Notes under the pieces: model-generated
The model's input: the letters and a program-made list of their open reading frames with translations, nothing else
Databases searched by the model: none
Told to the model about the DNA's origin: nothing
Program-made: the position numbers and the translations under genes
NCBI RefSeq assembly: GCF_900172335.1
Contig: NZ_FWFX01000018.1
Location: forward strand, 1-64,000
DNA: 64,000 bases
Source of the DNA: Roseovarius albus
GTDB lineage: Bacteria; Pseudomonadota; Alphaproteobacteria; Rhodobacterales; Rhodobacteraceae
Direction of reading: 5' to 3'
Shown: positions 27,387 through 36,360 of the stretch, one piece after another
How positions within the stretch are numbered: position 1 is the first letter of the stretch
Layout: each line of letters starts with the position of its first letter

Positions 27387-29168
27387 TTGACAGGTTTGAT
27401 TGACTTGCCGCAGACGGCACAGGCAGTGATCGCACTGACAGTTGTGATCGGGATGTTCATCCTGTTCATCCGCGAAACCTATCCCACCGAAGTGGTCGCG
27501 ATGTCAGGAGCGGCAACTTTGCTCGCTCTTGGTGTCTTGCCCTACGACGATGCCCTACAGGTACTGGCAAACCCAGCACCTTGGACCATTGCAGGCATGT
27601 TCGTGATCATGGGTGCTTTGGTACGAACTGGAGCGCTGGATGCATTTACATCTATCGCGGACAGTAAGGCGCGAACCAATCCGAAGCTTGCCGTCGTGAT
27701 GTTGTTATCCTTTGTAGTCGTTGCCTCAGCTTTTGTCTCAAACACACCGGTTGTTGTGGTGATGATCCCTGTCGTCGTACAACTGGCAAAAACACTCGGG
27801 CTAACTGCTTCAAAAATGCTGATCCCTCTGAGCTATGCGGCCATTCTGGGTGGAACGCTGACACTTATTGGCACCTCAACCAACCTACTGGTCGACGGTG
27901 TAGCACGGACCCACGGACAAGAGCCATTTTCTATCTTTGAGGTTACGCCACTGGGCATTTGTCTGGTCATCTACGGTGCAATTTACTTACGTTTTGTTGC
28001 TCCATATCTGCTGCCCGATCGGGAAAGCATGGCGGATATGCTTTCAGATCGGTCAAAGATGAAGTTTTTCACTGAGGCCGTCATTCCACCAGATAGCAAC
28101 CTCGTCGGACGCGAAGTACTGGGGGTGCAGTTGTTCAAGCGCGAAGGCGTGCGCTTGATTGACGTGATCCGAGGCGACCTCTCTTTGCGGCGCAACCTCC
28201 AAGGCGTTGAGTTGCAAGTCGGTGACCGGGTCGTCCTTAGAACTCGAATGACCGAATTGCTCAGCCTGCAGCGGGACAAAAGCCTGAAACGTATGGATCA
28301 GGTATCTGCCGTGGAAACCACCACTGTCGAAGTGCTGATCACCCCGGAATGCAAAATGGTGGGCCGCACCCTTGGCGCGCTACGTTTGCGTCGCCGGTTT
28401 GGCGTCTATCCACTCGCGGTACATCGCCGGAATCAAAATATTGGTCGCCAACTTGATGATCTTGTGGTCCGCGTCGGCGACACACTTTTGTTAGAAGGCG
28501 CACCAGAAGACATCCAACGCCTGTCGCGTGAAATGGATTTGCTCGACGTCTCGAAACCCTCGGCCCGTGCCTATCGCCGGAGTCACGCACCGCTGGCTGT
28601 CTTGGCGCTTGCGGGCATCGTCATCATGGCCGCCCTTGGCGTGGCTCCAATCTTGCTCCTGACCGTTGTCGCGATGGCCTTGACGCTCATCACGCGATGT
28701 ATAGACGCTGATGAGGCCTTTTCCTTTGTTGATGGTCAATTGCTGGCCCTGATATTCTCAATGCTTACCGTCGGGGCCGCACTTGAAGCCTCTGGTGCGG
28801 TGGGCTTGATTGTCGGCGCACTCGCACCATTCCTCTCCATGCTCCCTGCCTTTTTGATCGTCTGGGCTGTTTACCTGTTGACCTCAGTTCTAACCGAACT
28901 GGTCAGTAACAACGCCGTCGCCGTGGTGGTTACGCCCATTGCCATCGGCCTTGCTGATGCCATGGGCATCGACGCGCGGCCACTGGTGGTTGCCGTCATG
29001 GTCGCCGCCAGCGCTAGTTTCGCTACACCAATCGGATATCAGACGAACACGATGGTTTACGGTCCAGGGGGGTATAAATTTACAGACTTCATGCGTGTAG
29101 GCATACCTTTGAATCTGACGATGGGCCTGCTGGCCTCGGCGTTGATTCCACTGCTCTGGCCGCTGTAA
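27387..29168 (+). CDS. SLC13-type anion permease with two RCK_C (TrkA-C) domains
   Basis: 593 residues starting at TTG (AAAGGGA upstream). Two membrane blocks (about 1-180 and 395-593) with the GTSTNLL and TPIGYQTNTMVYGPGGYKF hairpin motifs of the SLC13/DASS family enclose two cytoplasmic RCK_C modules (about 205-290 and 300-380, each ending VGDRVVLR or VGDTLLLEG). This layout occurs in sulfate or dicarboxylate permeases (SAC1/SLT type). Sodium-coupled uptake of sulfate is likely but not proven. It ends 15 nt from the convergent second MgtE gene. Confidence 0.85.
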   Translation: MTGLIDLPQTAQAVIALTVVIGMFILFIRETYPTEVVAMSGAATLLALGVLPYDDALQVLANPAPWTIAGMFVIMGALVRTGALDAFTSIADSKARTNPKLAVVMLLSFVVVASAFVSNTPVVVVMIPVVVQLAKTLGLTASKMLIPLSYAAILGGTLTLIGTSTNLLVDGVARTHGQEPFSIFEVTPLGICLVIYGAIYLRFVAPYLLPDRESMADMLSDRSKMKFFTEAVIPPDSNLVGREVLGVQLFKREGVRLIDVIRGDLSLRRNLQGVELQVGDRVVLRTRMTELLSLQRDKSLKRMDQVSAVETTTVEVLITPECKMVGRTLGALRLRRRFGVYPLAVHRRNQNIGRQLDDLVVRVGDTLLLEGAPEDIQRLSREMDLLDVSKPSARAYRRSHAPLAVLALAGIVIMAALGVAPILLLTVVAMALTLITRCIDADEAFSFVDGQLLALIFSMLTVGAALEASGAVGLIVGALAPFLSMLPAFLIVWAVYLLTSVLTELVSNNAVAVVVTPIAIGLADAMGIDARPLVVAVMVAASASFATPIGYQTNTMVYGPGGYKFTDFMRVGIPLNLTMGLLASALIPLLWPL

Positions 29169-29183
29169 TCGTCAACTTGGCAG

Positions 29184-30245
29184 TCAAATATAGAGCTTTG
29201 ACGCGATCGAAAAGAACACAAGAACGCCAAACACATCATTGGATGTTGTGATGAAAATCCCAGTCGAGACCGCTGGATCAAGATTGAAGCGATCCAGAAT
29301 GATGGGGACTACAGCACCGACAACACTAGCCAGGGTGGTCACTATGATGAGCGCCAACCCAGCTGATAGCGCCAGATAGAGTGGATCAGGTATATCAAAA
29401 ATGAATTCCGCCGCTGCAATCAGAAAGGCCACAATCAACGCAACTGCGGCCCCATTCATGAGCGCACCCAGAACCTCTCGCCCCAAACGTCGCCAGATAT
29501 CTCCTGGAGCAATAGCACCTGAAGCAAGCCCCTGGACCGAAAGTGTCGAGGCTTGAATGCCCGCGTTGCCTGCCATGGCCATCACAATAGGAATAAAACT
29601 TGCAAGAATAGCAGCCTCTTCCAGCGCATCCTCGTATGACCCAATCACAACAGCAGCTACTGACGCCCCGACCAAACCACCAGCGAGCCAGGGAAAGCGG
29701 CGGCGAACGATCTGTCGTGGAGTATCTTGCGAGGAAGCGTCAGGAGATATACCGAGCAAAAGCTTCATATCTTCATCGGCCTCTTCCTGCGCAATTTCTG
29801 AAACCTCTTCAGGCGTCACACTACCAATCAGATGCCCCTCACTGTCCCGTACAGCGATCACGCGCAAGCCACGAGAATTGGCCAATTGCAAAACGTCCTC
29901 TTGATCCGTTTCCGCATCTACGGCGATCAAGTCCTTGCGCACAACATCACCAACCAGCGTCTGATCGGGGAGCAAAAGCAAATCCCGTATCCGCAAGTAA
30001 CCGATCAATTTCCGGTCGTCATCAACCACATAAATGGCGTCGAGTTGTTCAAGCTCTGTTGCAAACTTGCGCAGTTCCTCGGTCAACTCGCCGATCAAAT
30101 GTTGGGGCAGCACCGAAACAAAGCGTCTGCGCATCACTGCGCCTGCAGTGTCGTCCTGCACATCGTAATCGATGACCGCGTCAGAGGATTTCCCGTCTGT
30201 GGCAACACCGTACCACTGTAAAGTGGGTTCAGATTTTTCAGTCAC
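29184..30245 (-). CDS. MgtE-like magnesium transporter lacking the N-terminal superhelical domain
   Basis: 353 residues. It begins directly with a short stretch and a CBS pair (about 35-165: FVSVLPQHLIGELTEELRKF, AIYVVDDDRKLIGYLRIRDL), then five membrane helices with the pore motif FIPIVMAMAGNAGIQASTLS. Compared with the full-length MgtE at 24.4 kb it lacks the ~130-residue acidic MgtE_N domain that contributes Mg2+ gating sites, so regulation must differ. It may carry Mg2+ or another divalent cation such as Co2+. Confidence 0.85.
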   Translation of the reverse strand: MTEKSEPTLQWYGVATDGKSSDAVIDYDVQDDTAGAVMRRRFVSVLPQHLIGELTEELRKFATELEQLDAIYVVDDDRKLIGYLRIRDLLLLPDQTLVGDVVRKDLIAVDAETDQEDVLQLANSRGLRVIAVRDSEGHLIGSVTPEEVSEIAQEEADEDMKLLLGISPDASSQDTPRQIVRRRFPWLAGGLVGASVAAVVIGSYEDALEEAAILASFIPIVMAMAGNAGIQASTLSVQGLASGAIAPGDIWRRLGREVLGALMNGAAVALIVAFLIAAAEFIFDIPDPLYLALSAGLALIIVTTLASVVGAVVPIILDRFNLDPAVSTGIFITTSNDVFGVLVFFSIASKLYI

Positions 30246-30658
30246 TCGTCATCCCTCAGCTAACCGTTTCTTCAATCTTACATGTTGATGATCTATCCAA
30301 GTAAACACTTACTTTGGCTAAGTGCGGTCCAATGATCAAAAAACATGACATGCTGGATCGGCGCCAAACCTATAGAAAGTTGCACCTTTAGTGACTCAAT
30401 TGCCAATCATGTTCAACGGAGGCCCAAGCACACGCGCCTGAAGCCGGGTCAGAAACGCATTCTGTAAGCCGTCACGATCATTGAGACAGGCAGCAATGTT
30501 TAACTAAGCGAGAGTCTTTCGCTCATGGTAAACCAGAAAGGAATACGAGGTGAGAACGATTATGGGGTTTTCTTTCAAGTTGGCAGAACACGCCGGATAA
30601 CAGGCATCCTTTCCAGTCCGACATATTTGATTCAGCTATACTGATGTTTAATGTCGCG
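30246..30658. other. Gene-free stretch, 413 nt
   Basis: Between the MgtE-like gene start and the 3' end of the bestrophin-like gene. It must contain the promoter of the MgtE-like gene (minus strand). I see no ORF with coding character and no strong hairpin. Confidence 0.5.
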
Positions 30659-31498
30659 CTAAATGCCGCCAGTTCTACGCAGAACGAGCATCGCGTTAAT
30701 ATCCTCAATTGCGATTTTCATAATTGTAGTATCGAGCTGAATTAGGCCCTCTCTACTGCGTTCAAAGTCTTCAATGGCTACCATTATGGCTGCCAAGGCA
30801 AGCGCAAAAACAAATGCCCGCCATGTAAGTTTTCTGCCACACAAGGCAGCATGGTTTCCTACAAAAAACAACGTTGCAGCTGCATACAGTAACACCATAA
30901 GTTTTGCAGCAGGAGGTATAGCGTCCAATCCAACAGCGAGGCGATAGGTATGAGTGTCAAGCACGTCAGTGACACCGCTCGCAACGTAAGTTTTTATTGG
31001 GGGCTCGGTGTTTCCCTTAATTGCGTTCATTGTCGCAGGCCAAAGTTTGCTTTGGATCTCGATGGTTGACTGCAGATACTCATTCAGCACTTCTTTAGAT
31101 GCCATGATGTTTTCATCGGTGGCTCGAGTAATTGCGTATTCAGAAATCACTTCTTGTAGATTTAATTTTTCTGCTCCCTCCAATAAATCCGCGCGAAGAA
31201 AAGCAGTGGTTAGAGCTGCTGCTTCGTCAACTTGAGCAGCTTTGCGAGCCTGCGCATGGTTCAATGCGAAGCCAAATGTGAAGGCTGTCAGTAGCCCGAG
31301 GAGGGCTAACATGGCGCTCATTGTAGCAGCGCCTGGAATGCTCTTAGGTGGGTGTTCGTCGTAGCCTAACTTTTGATATATGCGATGTCCCGTAACCCAG
31401 CCAAGAAACGCGGACAGAGGTAAACTTAATAAGATTAAAAAAATTACAGCAACGAATGAAAAGTACTGCGTCGAGAGCACAATGCCTGTTTCGAGCAT
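30659..31498 (-). CDS. Bestrophin-like / DUF4239-type membrane protein
   Basis: 279 residues: membrane helices near 10-35, 58-82, 195-215 and 225-243 flank a cytoplasmic or periplasmic helical domain (about 85-185). The motif TMSAMLALLGLLTAFTFGFA after the second helix and RKAAQVDEAAALTTAFLRAD are typical of the bestrophin-like DUF4239 group. Function unknown; channel activity is inferred only from the family name. Isolated gene on the minus strand. Confidence 0.68.
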   Translation of the reverse strand: MLETGIVLSTQYFSFVAVIFLILLSLPLSAFLGWVTGHRIYQKLGYDEHPPKSIPGAATMSAMLALLGLLTAFTFGFALNHAQARKAAQVDEAAALTTAFLRADLLEGAEKLNLQEVISEYAITRATDENIMASKEVLNEYLQSTIEIQSKLWPATMNAIKGNTEPPIKTYVASGVTDVLDTHTYRLAVGLDAIPPAAKLMVLLYAAATLFFVGNHAALCGRKLTWRAFVFALALAAIMVAIEDFERSREGLIQLDTTIMKIAIEDINAMLVLRRTGGI

Positions 31499-32021
31499 AA
31501 ATCCTACCTCTTGTTCGACATATATGTCTAATTACATCGCCCTGATACGGGCCGCCTACCCTTAGCATGCGCATTGCATCGGAATTAATCAAATTTCAAA
31601 TTGATCCTCAGTCCGGTGGTAATCAAGAATGCCCAGATGGCAAGCAAAGAATTGTGCAATCTTTTAAAGAATCTCGGTAATTGATCAGTTTTTATGCGGC
31701 TTCTTCGTACTTTTTGATTGTTTGCATACAATTGAATTTTGAGACAGGTTTGTCGGTCAGCGAGGATCATTTCAAGCCGGGGCGACCCAGACTAACCGAA
31801 ATGAGCTTTAGCAAGCATGGTGTAGCTTCAATGAATTGCCCCTTAATTGCGTAGCTCAGCACGGACTCTGCCCGAAAGTCAGAGAGTCGCGGTTCGGGTG
31901 AAATGCGCCATCTGAGGAGAGTCCCTCGCTCCTGGCATTTTCAGCAAGCAAATACTTGAATTTTAGGTTAGAAAGTAGCTTGAAGGTCAACGCCTATCGA
32001 CACTAAACAACAGGTTCTTTC
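31499..32021. other. Gene-free stretch, 523 nt
   Basis: AT-rich spacer between the bestrophin-like gene (minus) and nadQ (plus); it should hold both promoters. A segment around 31850-31915 superficially resembles tRNA D- and T-arm sequence but does not fold as a tRNA. No supported gene. Confidence 0.5.
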
Positions 32022-32903
32022 TTGCTCAACGAACTCGCCCCTATCGAACTGATCGCCATCTTGGCTGCCGTGACTGACAATCAACCACGTGTAATGACGC
32101 TGCGCGGCGGTGAGGCCCTGCCCTCTGGTCCATTCGAATCCTCGCATCGTAGCCTGCAGAGCGGCTTGCGTGCCTGGATTGAAGCGCAGACTGGGCATCC
32201 GGTGGGCTATCTCGAACAGCTCTACACCTTTGCCGACAAGGATCGAGATCCGCGTTCCGAATACGCAGCCGCATCTCAGCGCATCTCGATCGGCTATCTC
32301 GGTCTGGTGCGCGAACAGGACGCCGCTGGAGCAGGACACCCGGCCTGGCACAGCTGGTATCAGTACTTCCCTTGGGAAGATCATCGCAATCGCAGCCCCG
32401 AGCAATTGCCGCGCATTACTAAGCGCCTTATCGTGTGGGCGGGTGACGATCCAATGCGAATTCAGCGTGTCGACTATCTTTTTGGCCTGAACGGCAAAGC
32501 CTGGAACGAGGAACTTGTACTGCAGCGCTACGAGCTGATGTATGAGGCTGGGCTGGTCGATGGCGCGGAATTCGGTCGCCCCATGGCGAGCGACAATCGC
32601 CGCATCCTCGCCACCGGAATCTCGCGCCTGCGGGCCAAAATCAAGTATTCACCGGTGGTGTTCGAACTCATGCCCGAGAGCTTCACCCTGCTACAGTTGC
32701 AGCGCACGGTCGAGGCGCTGTCTGGCTTGCACCTGCACAAACCCAATTTCCGCCGCCAGATCGATCAGCAGGAACTCGTTGAAGAGACCAGCGAAGTGTC
32801 CAGCGGCGCCAGCGGCCGCCCGGCGCGTCTCTTTCGTTATCGGCCGGCCATTCTTGAGGCCCGCATGTTATCGGGAGCGAGGTTGCCTCTCTCCAGGTCC
32901 TGA
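32022..32903 (+). CDS. nadQ: NadQ-type transcriptional regulator of NAD biosynthesis (Nudix-like domain plus winged helix)
   Basis: 293 residues from TTG. The N-terminal ~150 residues form a Nudix-like effector domain (LIAILAAVTDNQPRVMTL, VGYLEQLYTFADKDRDPR, ISIGYLGLVRE, WYQYFPWEDH); the middle motif VLQRYELMYEAGLVDGAEFG and a C-terminal winged-helix (LLQLQRTVEALSGLHLHKPN, FRRQI) match COG4111/NadQ, the alphaproteobacterial repressor of nadABC. It directly precedes nadA, with two palindromic operator candidates in the 77-nt gap. The Nudix glutamates are not evident, so it probably senses rather than hydrolyses a nucleotide. Confidence 0.88.
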   Translation: MLNELAPIELIAILAAVTDNQPRVMTLRGGEALPSGPFESSHRSLQSGLRAWIEAQTGHPVGYLEQLYTFADKDRDPRSEYAAASQRISIGYLGLVREQDAAGAGHPAWHSWYQYFPWEDHRNRSPEQLPRITKRLIVWAGDDPMRIQRVDYLFGLNGKAWNEELVLQRYELMYEAGLVDGAEFGRPMASDNRRILATGISRLRAKIKYSPVVFELMPESFTLLQLQRTVEALSGLHLHKPNFRRQIDQQELVEETSEVSSGASGRPARLFRYRPAILEARMLSGARLPLSRS

Positions 32904-32910
32904 ACCTCGC

Positions 32911-32939
32911 TTGACATAATCTCAAATCGAGAATAATCA
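32911..32939 (+). promoter_or_regulatory. nadABC promoter
   Basis: TTGACA (32911-32916), 17-nt spacer, then TAATCA (32934-32939). Operator candidate 1 fills the spacer, so a bound regulator would exclude RNA polymerase. Confidence 0.6.
32919..32934 (+). promoter_or_regulatory. NadQ operator candidate 1
   Basis: ATCTCAAATCGAGAAT, an imperfect inverted repeat (TCTC-N5-GAGA), lies between the -35 and -10 elements of the nadA promoter and resembles the second site 16 nt downstream. Confidence 0.6.
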
Positions 32940-32950
32940 CAGCTTCGATG

Positions 32951-32965
32951 TACTCGATTCGAGTA
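32951..32965 (+). promoter_or_regulatory. NadQ operator candidate 2
   Basis: TACTCGATTCGAGTA is a perfect 15-nt palindrome (TACTCGA-T-TCGAGTA) just upstream of the nadA ribosome site. Centre-to-centre distance to site 1 is about three helical turns, so two dimers could bind on the same face. Confidence 0.65.
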
Positions 32966-32980
32966 TAAATGGAGAAGCCA

Positions 32981-33952
32981 ATGAGAGATTTTCGCCTTCC
33001 GGAGCTCTATGACCGGGTTAAGCAGATCATCCCGCAACCCGAATGGATGCTGTTTGAAGAGGATCTGGAAGCCATCCTCGAACTAAAACGCGAGAAGAAT
33101 GCCGTTATCCTGGCCCACAACTACCAGACGCCGGAAATCTTTCACGGCGTCGCTGATATCATGGGCGACAGCCTTGCCTTGGCCCGCGAAGCAGTCGAGG
33201 TCGATGCCGATGTCATCGTGTTGGCCGGCGTGCATTTCATGGCCGAAACCGCCAAGTTGCTAAATCCCGAAAAAACAGTGCTGATCCCTGACACAGCGGC
33301 GGGCTGCTCGCTGGCGGATTCCATCACACCCGAGGATATTGCTCTTTTGCGCGAAGCCCACCCCGGAGTGCCAGTGATTACCTATGTTAACACTTCGGCA
33401 GCGGTAAAGGCGGCATCGGATATCTGTTGCACCTCGGGCAATGCGGTGAAGATCGTGGAATCCCTCGGTGTGCCGCGTGTGCTGATGATCCCTGACGAGT
33501 ATCTCGCCAAAAATGTAGCCAAGGAAACCGATGTTGAACTGATCGCCTGGCATGGGCATTGTGAAGTGCACGAACTGTTCACTCCTGACGATGTCCGGGC
33601 CATGCGCGACGCATGGCCCGGAGTCACGGTGCTCGCCCATCCAGAATGTCCACCAGAGGTGGTGGCCGAAGCGGATTTCTCCGGTTCCACCGCCGTGATG
33701 TCGGATTTCGTTGGCGAGAGAAAACCGGCGAGAGTCTGCTTGCTGACTGAATGCTCGATGAGCGACAATGTGGCACTGAACCACCCGGAAGTAGAATTCG
33801 TACGCCCCTGCAACCTTTGCCCACATATGAAGCGCATCAGCTTGCGCAACATCCGCGAAGCACTGGAATTCAACCGTCACGAAGTCACCATTGACCCGGC
33901 CATTACCGAAGATGCGCGCCGCTCAGTGGAGCGGATGCTGGCGGTGAAATGA
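32981..33952 (+). CDS. nadA: Quinolinate synthase A
   Basis: [4Fe-4S] enzyme condensing iminoaspartate with dihydroxyacetone phosphate to quinolinate. I use the ATG at 32981 (GGAGAAG 6 nt upstream, 323 residues) rather than the ATG at 32969, which overlaps that ribosome site. Conserved features: VILAHNYQTPEI, GDSLALA, GVHFMAETAK, the cluster-ligand region AAGCSLAD, WHGHCEVHE and the C-terminal RPCNLCPHMK. The stop overlaps nadB (ATGA). Confidence 0.95.
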   Translation: MRDFRLPELYDRVKQIIPQPEWMLFEEDLEAILELKREKNAVILAHNYQTPEIFHGVADIMGDSLALAREAVEVDADVIVLAGVHFMAETAKLLNPEKTVLIPDTAAGCSLADSITPEDIALLREAHPGVPVITYVNTSAAVKAASDICCTSGNAVKIVESLGVPRVLMIPDEYLAKNVAKETDVELIAWHGHCEVHELFTPDDVRAMRDAWPGVTVLAHPECPPEVVAEADFSGSTAVMSDFVGERKPARVCLLTECSMSDNVALNHPEVEFVRPCNLCPHMKRISLRNIREALEFNRHEVTIDPAITEDARRSVERMLAVK

Positions 33953-35487
33953 TCCAACTCGAAGGGCTTCATGGCCTGACCGCCATCATCGGTGGTGGAA
34001 TTGCCGGGCTGATGGCAGCACTGGAACTTGCACCGCAACCGGTGGTTCTGATCACACGCGCAGAGCTGGGGCAGGAATGCTCCAGCGCCTGGGCGCAAGG
34101 GGGAATTGCCGCCGCCCTAGACGCTAATGACGGTCCTGCTCAACATCTTGCCGATACATTGCGGGCTGGGGATGGTCTATGCGACGAAACCATCGCCTCG
34201 GGTATTCTCTCTAAAGCACAAGATGCAATCACCATTTTGGAGAGTCATGGTGTTCGCTTCGACAGAGCCGCAGATGGTGCTTTTGCCTTTGGGCACGAGG
34301 CTGCACATTCCCACTGCCGCATCCTACATGTGGGCGGCGACCGCACCGGCGTCGAAATTACGTCTGCCCTGACAAGGGCCGTGATGCACTGCCCCTCGAT
34401 CATTTGCCTAACCGGTGTCGAAGCCCGGCGGTTGGTGACGTCCGACGGGCGCGTAACCGGTATTCATTTGCAAAAAGATGGTCATACCGAGGTTCTGCGC
34501 ACCGCTCAGGTCATCATGGCAACAGGTGGTTGCGGTGGTTTGTTCGAGGCCAGTACCAACCCTGCGGGCAATTTTGGCCAGGGTGTTATGATGGCGGCGC
34601 GCGCCGGGGCGGCCTTGCGTAATGTGGAATTCATGCAGTTTCACCCCACTGCACTGGATACCCCGCAAACTCCACTGGCTTTGGTGAGCGAAGCCGTTCG
34701 AGGTGAGGGTGCGACCCTGATCAACCAAACTGGCGAGCGCTTCATGGCACATGTTCCGGGCGCTGAACTGGCCCCGCGCGACGTGGTTGCTCGTGCGGTG
34801 CATCAGGTCATCTCCGATGGCGGGCGAGCATTTCTTGACGCCCGCGCAGCGCTTGGGTCCGGTTTTGCCCAGCGTTTCCCTGGCATTCATGCCCTGTGCG
34901 CCAGCAATGGTATTGACCCGGCACTCGAACCAATCCCGATACGCCCGGCGGCGCACTACCATATGGGCGGCATCGCCGTTGACAAGGACGGACGCAGCAC
35001 CCTTTCCGGCCTTTGGGCTATTGGCGAATGTGCGGATACTGGCCTGCACGGTGCCAACCGTCTTGCCAGCAACTCTTTGCTGGAAGCTGTGGTCATGGGG
35101 CGCCGTTCTGCGCGCGACATTGCCGGGCGAAAGATGCGAACCCTGCAGACATCCCCCGACCCTGATTTTTTGCCCGTTTCCAACCTTAGCTCTGTCCGTC
35201 CTTTGGTTTCGCAACATCTGGGGGTGATCCGCGACGGCATGGGGCTACGCCGTGCCATCTCGGATCTGTTGCCGTTGGTCGAAACTGGCGGTTGCGCCTC
35301 TGACCCGGCCCTCGTGGCACTTTCAATCGCGGTCTTTGCCGATCTGCGTCGAGAATCGCGTGGTGGGCATTGCCGCAGCGATTTTCCTTACGCTGCGCCC
35401 GAAGCTCAATCAAATATGATGACCCTGTCCGAGATCCTGATCCATGCGCACTCGGCCAGCCAAGAACCCCTGTTGAGGACCGCCTGA
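33949..35487 (+). CDS. nadB: L-aspartate oxidase
   Basis: FAD enzyme oxidising L-aspartate to iminoaspartate, first step of de novo NAD synthesis. 512 residues: FAD-binding AIIGGGIAGLMAALEL, SSAWAQGGIAAAL, the active-site FMQFHPTAL and the HYHMGGIAVD and GLHGANRLASNSLLEA blocks. Coupled to nadA by ATGA overlap and 3 nt before nadC, giving a nadABC operon. Confidence 0.95.
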   Translation: MIQLEGLHGLTAIIGGGIAGLMAALELAPQPVVLITRAELGQECSSAWAQGGIAAALDANDGPAQHLADTLRAGDGLCDETIASGILSKAQDAITILESHGVRFDRAADGAFAFGHEAAHSHCRILHVGGDRTGVEITSALTRAVMHCPSIICLTGVEARRLVTSDGRVTGIHLQKDGHTEVLRTAQVIMATGGCGGLFEASTNPAGNFGQGVMMAARAGAALRNVEFMQFHPTALDTPQTPLALVSEAVRGEGATLINQTGERFMAHVPGAELAPRDVVARAVHQVISDGGRAFLDARAALGSGFAQRFPGIHALCASNGIDPALEPIPIRPAAHYHMGGIAVDKDGRSTLSGLWAIGECADTGLHGANRLASNSLLEAVVMGRRSARDIAGRKMRTLQTSPDPDFLPVSNLSSVRPLVSQHLGVIRDGMGLRRAISDLLPLVETGGCASDPALVALSIAVFADLRRESRGGHCRSDFPYAAPEAQSNMMTLSEILIHAHSASQEPLLRTA

Positions 35488-35490
35488 ACT

Positions 35491-36360
35491 ATGACCGATA
35501 TGCCCCTTGCACCGTTGCCCCGACTATTGCTAGAGCCGGTGATCCGCCGTGCGCTTGATGAGGACCTAGGCCTCGCCGGTGACGTCACCGCCACCGCGGT
35601 CATTCCAACAGATCACACCTCGGAAGTTGTGGCCCGCGCACGTCAATCTGGCTGCATTGCCGGTCTGGACTGTGCCGAACTGGCCTGCGCTCTGGTTGAT
35701 CCGGCCATCAAAATAATCCGCAATGTCGATGACGGCGATCCTGTCGCGCCTGGCACGGTGATTGCAACTTTCGTGGGGCCGTCACGAAGCCTTCTAATCG
35801 CCGAGCGCACCTTGCTCAACTTCATGGGACACCTATCGGGTATCGCCAGTGTAACTGCTGATCTGGTGCGCCGAATTGAAGGCACGCGCGCTGCCATCGT
35901 CTGCACCCGCAAGACGACTCCAGGTCTGCGCGCGCTTGAAAAATATGCCGTGCGTGCAGGAGGTGGTATGAACCACCGCTATTCCCTGAGTGACGCTATC
36001 CTAATCAAGGACAACCATATCGCCATTGCCGGTGGCGTTAAACCGGCCCTAAGTAGGGCCAAGCGGGCGGTTGGTCATATGGTCAAGATCGAGATCGAGG
36101 TCGATACGCTGGAGCAACTGGCTCAGGTATTGGCACTCGGTGTCGATGCGGTGCTGCTCGACAACATGGACTTGGCAACCCTGCGCGAGGCGGTAAGAAT
36201 GATCGACGGGCGGGCCATTGCCGAAGCCTCGGGTGGTATAACCCCGGACAGTGTGAGGGCAACCGCTGAAACCGGGGTCGACCTGATCTCGATGGGCTGG
36301 ATCACTCACAGTGCGCCCAGTCTCGATATCGGTTTGGATTTCGTCGCAAAGCGCGGCTGA
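35491..36360 (+). CDS. nadC: Nicotinate-nucleotide diphosphorylase (carboxylating)
   Basis: Quinolinate phosphoribosyltransferase, 289 residues. Signature CTRKTTPGLRALEKYAVRAG and NHRYSLSDAILIKDNH, plus IEIEVDTLEQL and EASGGITPDSV, are canonical. The C-terminal tail after DIGLDF is VAKRG; the last codons and the stop lie in DNA homologous to the IS6-family remnant that follows, so the natural 3' end may have been replaced by the insertion. The catalytic part is complete. Confidence 0.94.
   Translation: MTDMPLAPLPRLLLEPVIRRALDEDLGLAGDVTATAVIPTDHTSEVVARARQSGCIAGLDCAELACALVDPAIKIIRNVDDGDPVAPGTVIATFVGPSRSLLIAERTLLNFMGHLSGIASVTADLVRRIEGTRAAIVCTRKTTPGLRALEKYAVRAGGGMNHRYSLSDAILIKDNHIAIAGGVKPALSRAKRAVGHMVKIEIEVDTLEQLAQVLALGVDAVLLDNMDLATLREAVRMIDGRAIAEASGGITPDSVRATAETGVDLISMGWITHSAPSLDIGLDFVAKRG

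Noticed and set aside
31848..31925. tRNA-like segment (TAGCTCAG and GGTTCGGG)
   Set aside because: The acceptor ends do not pair, the T-arm is not closed and no anticodon stem-loop of normal size forms; chance similarity or a very old remnant at best.
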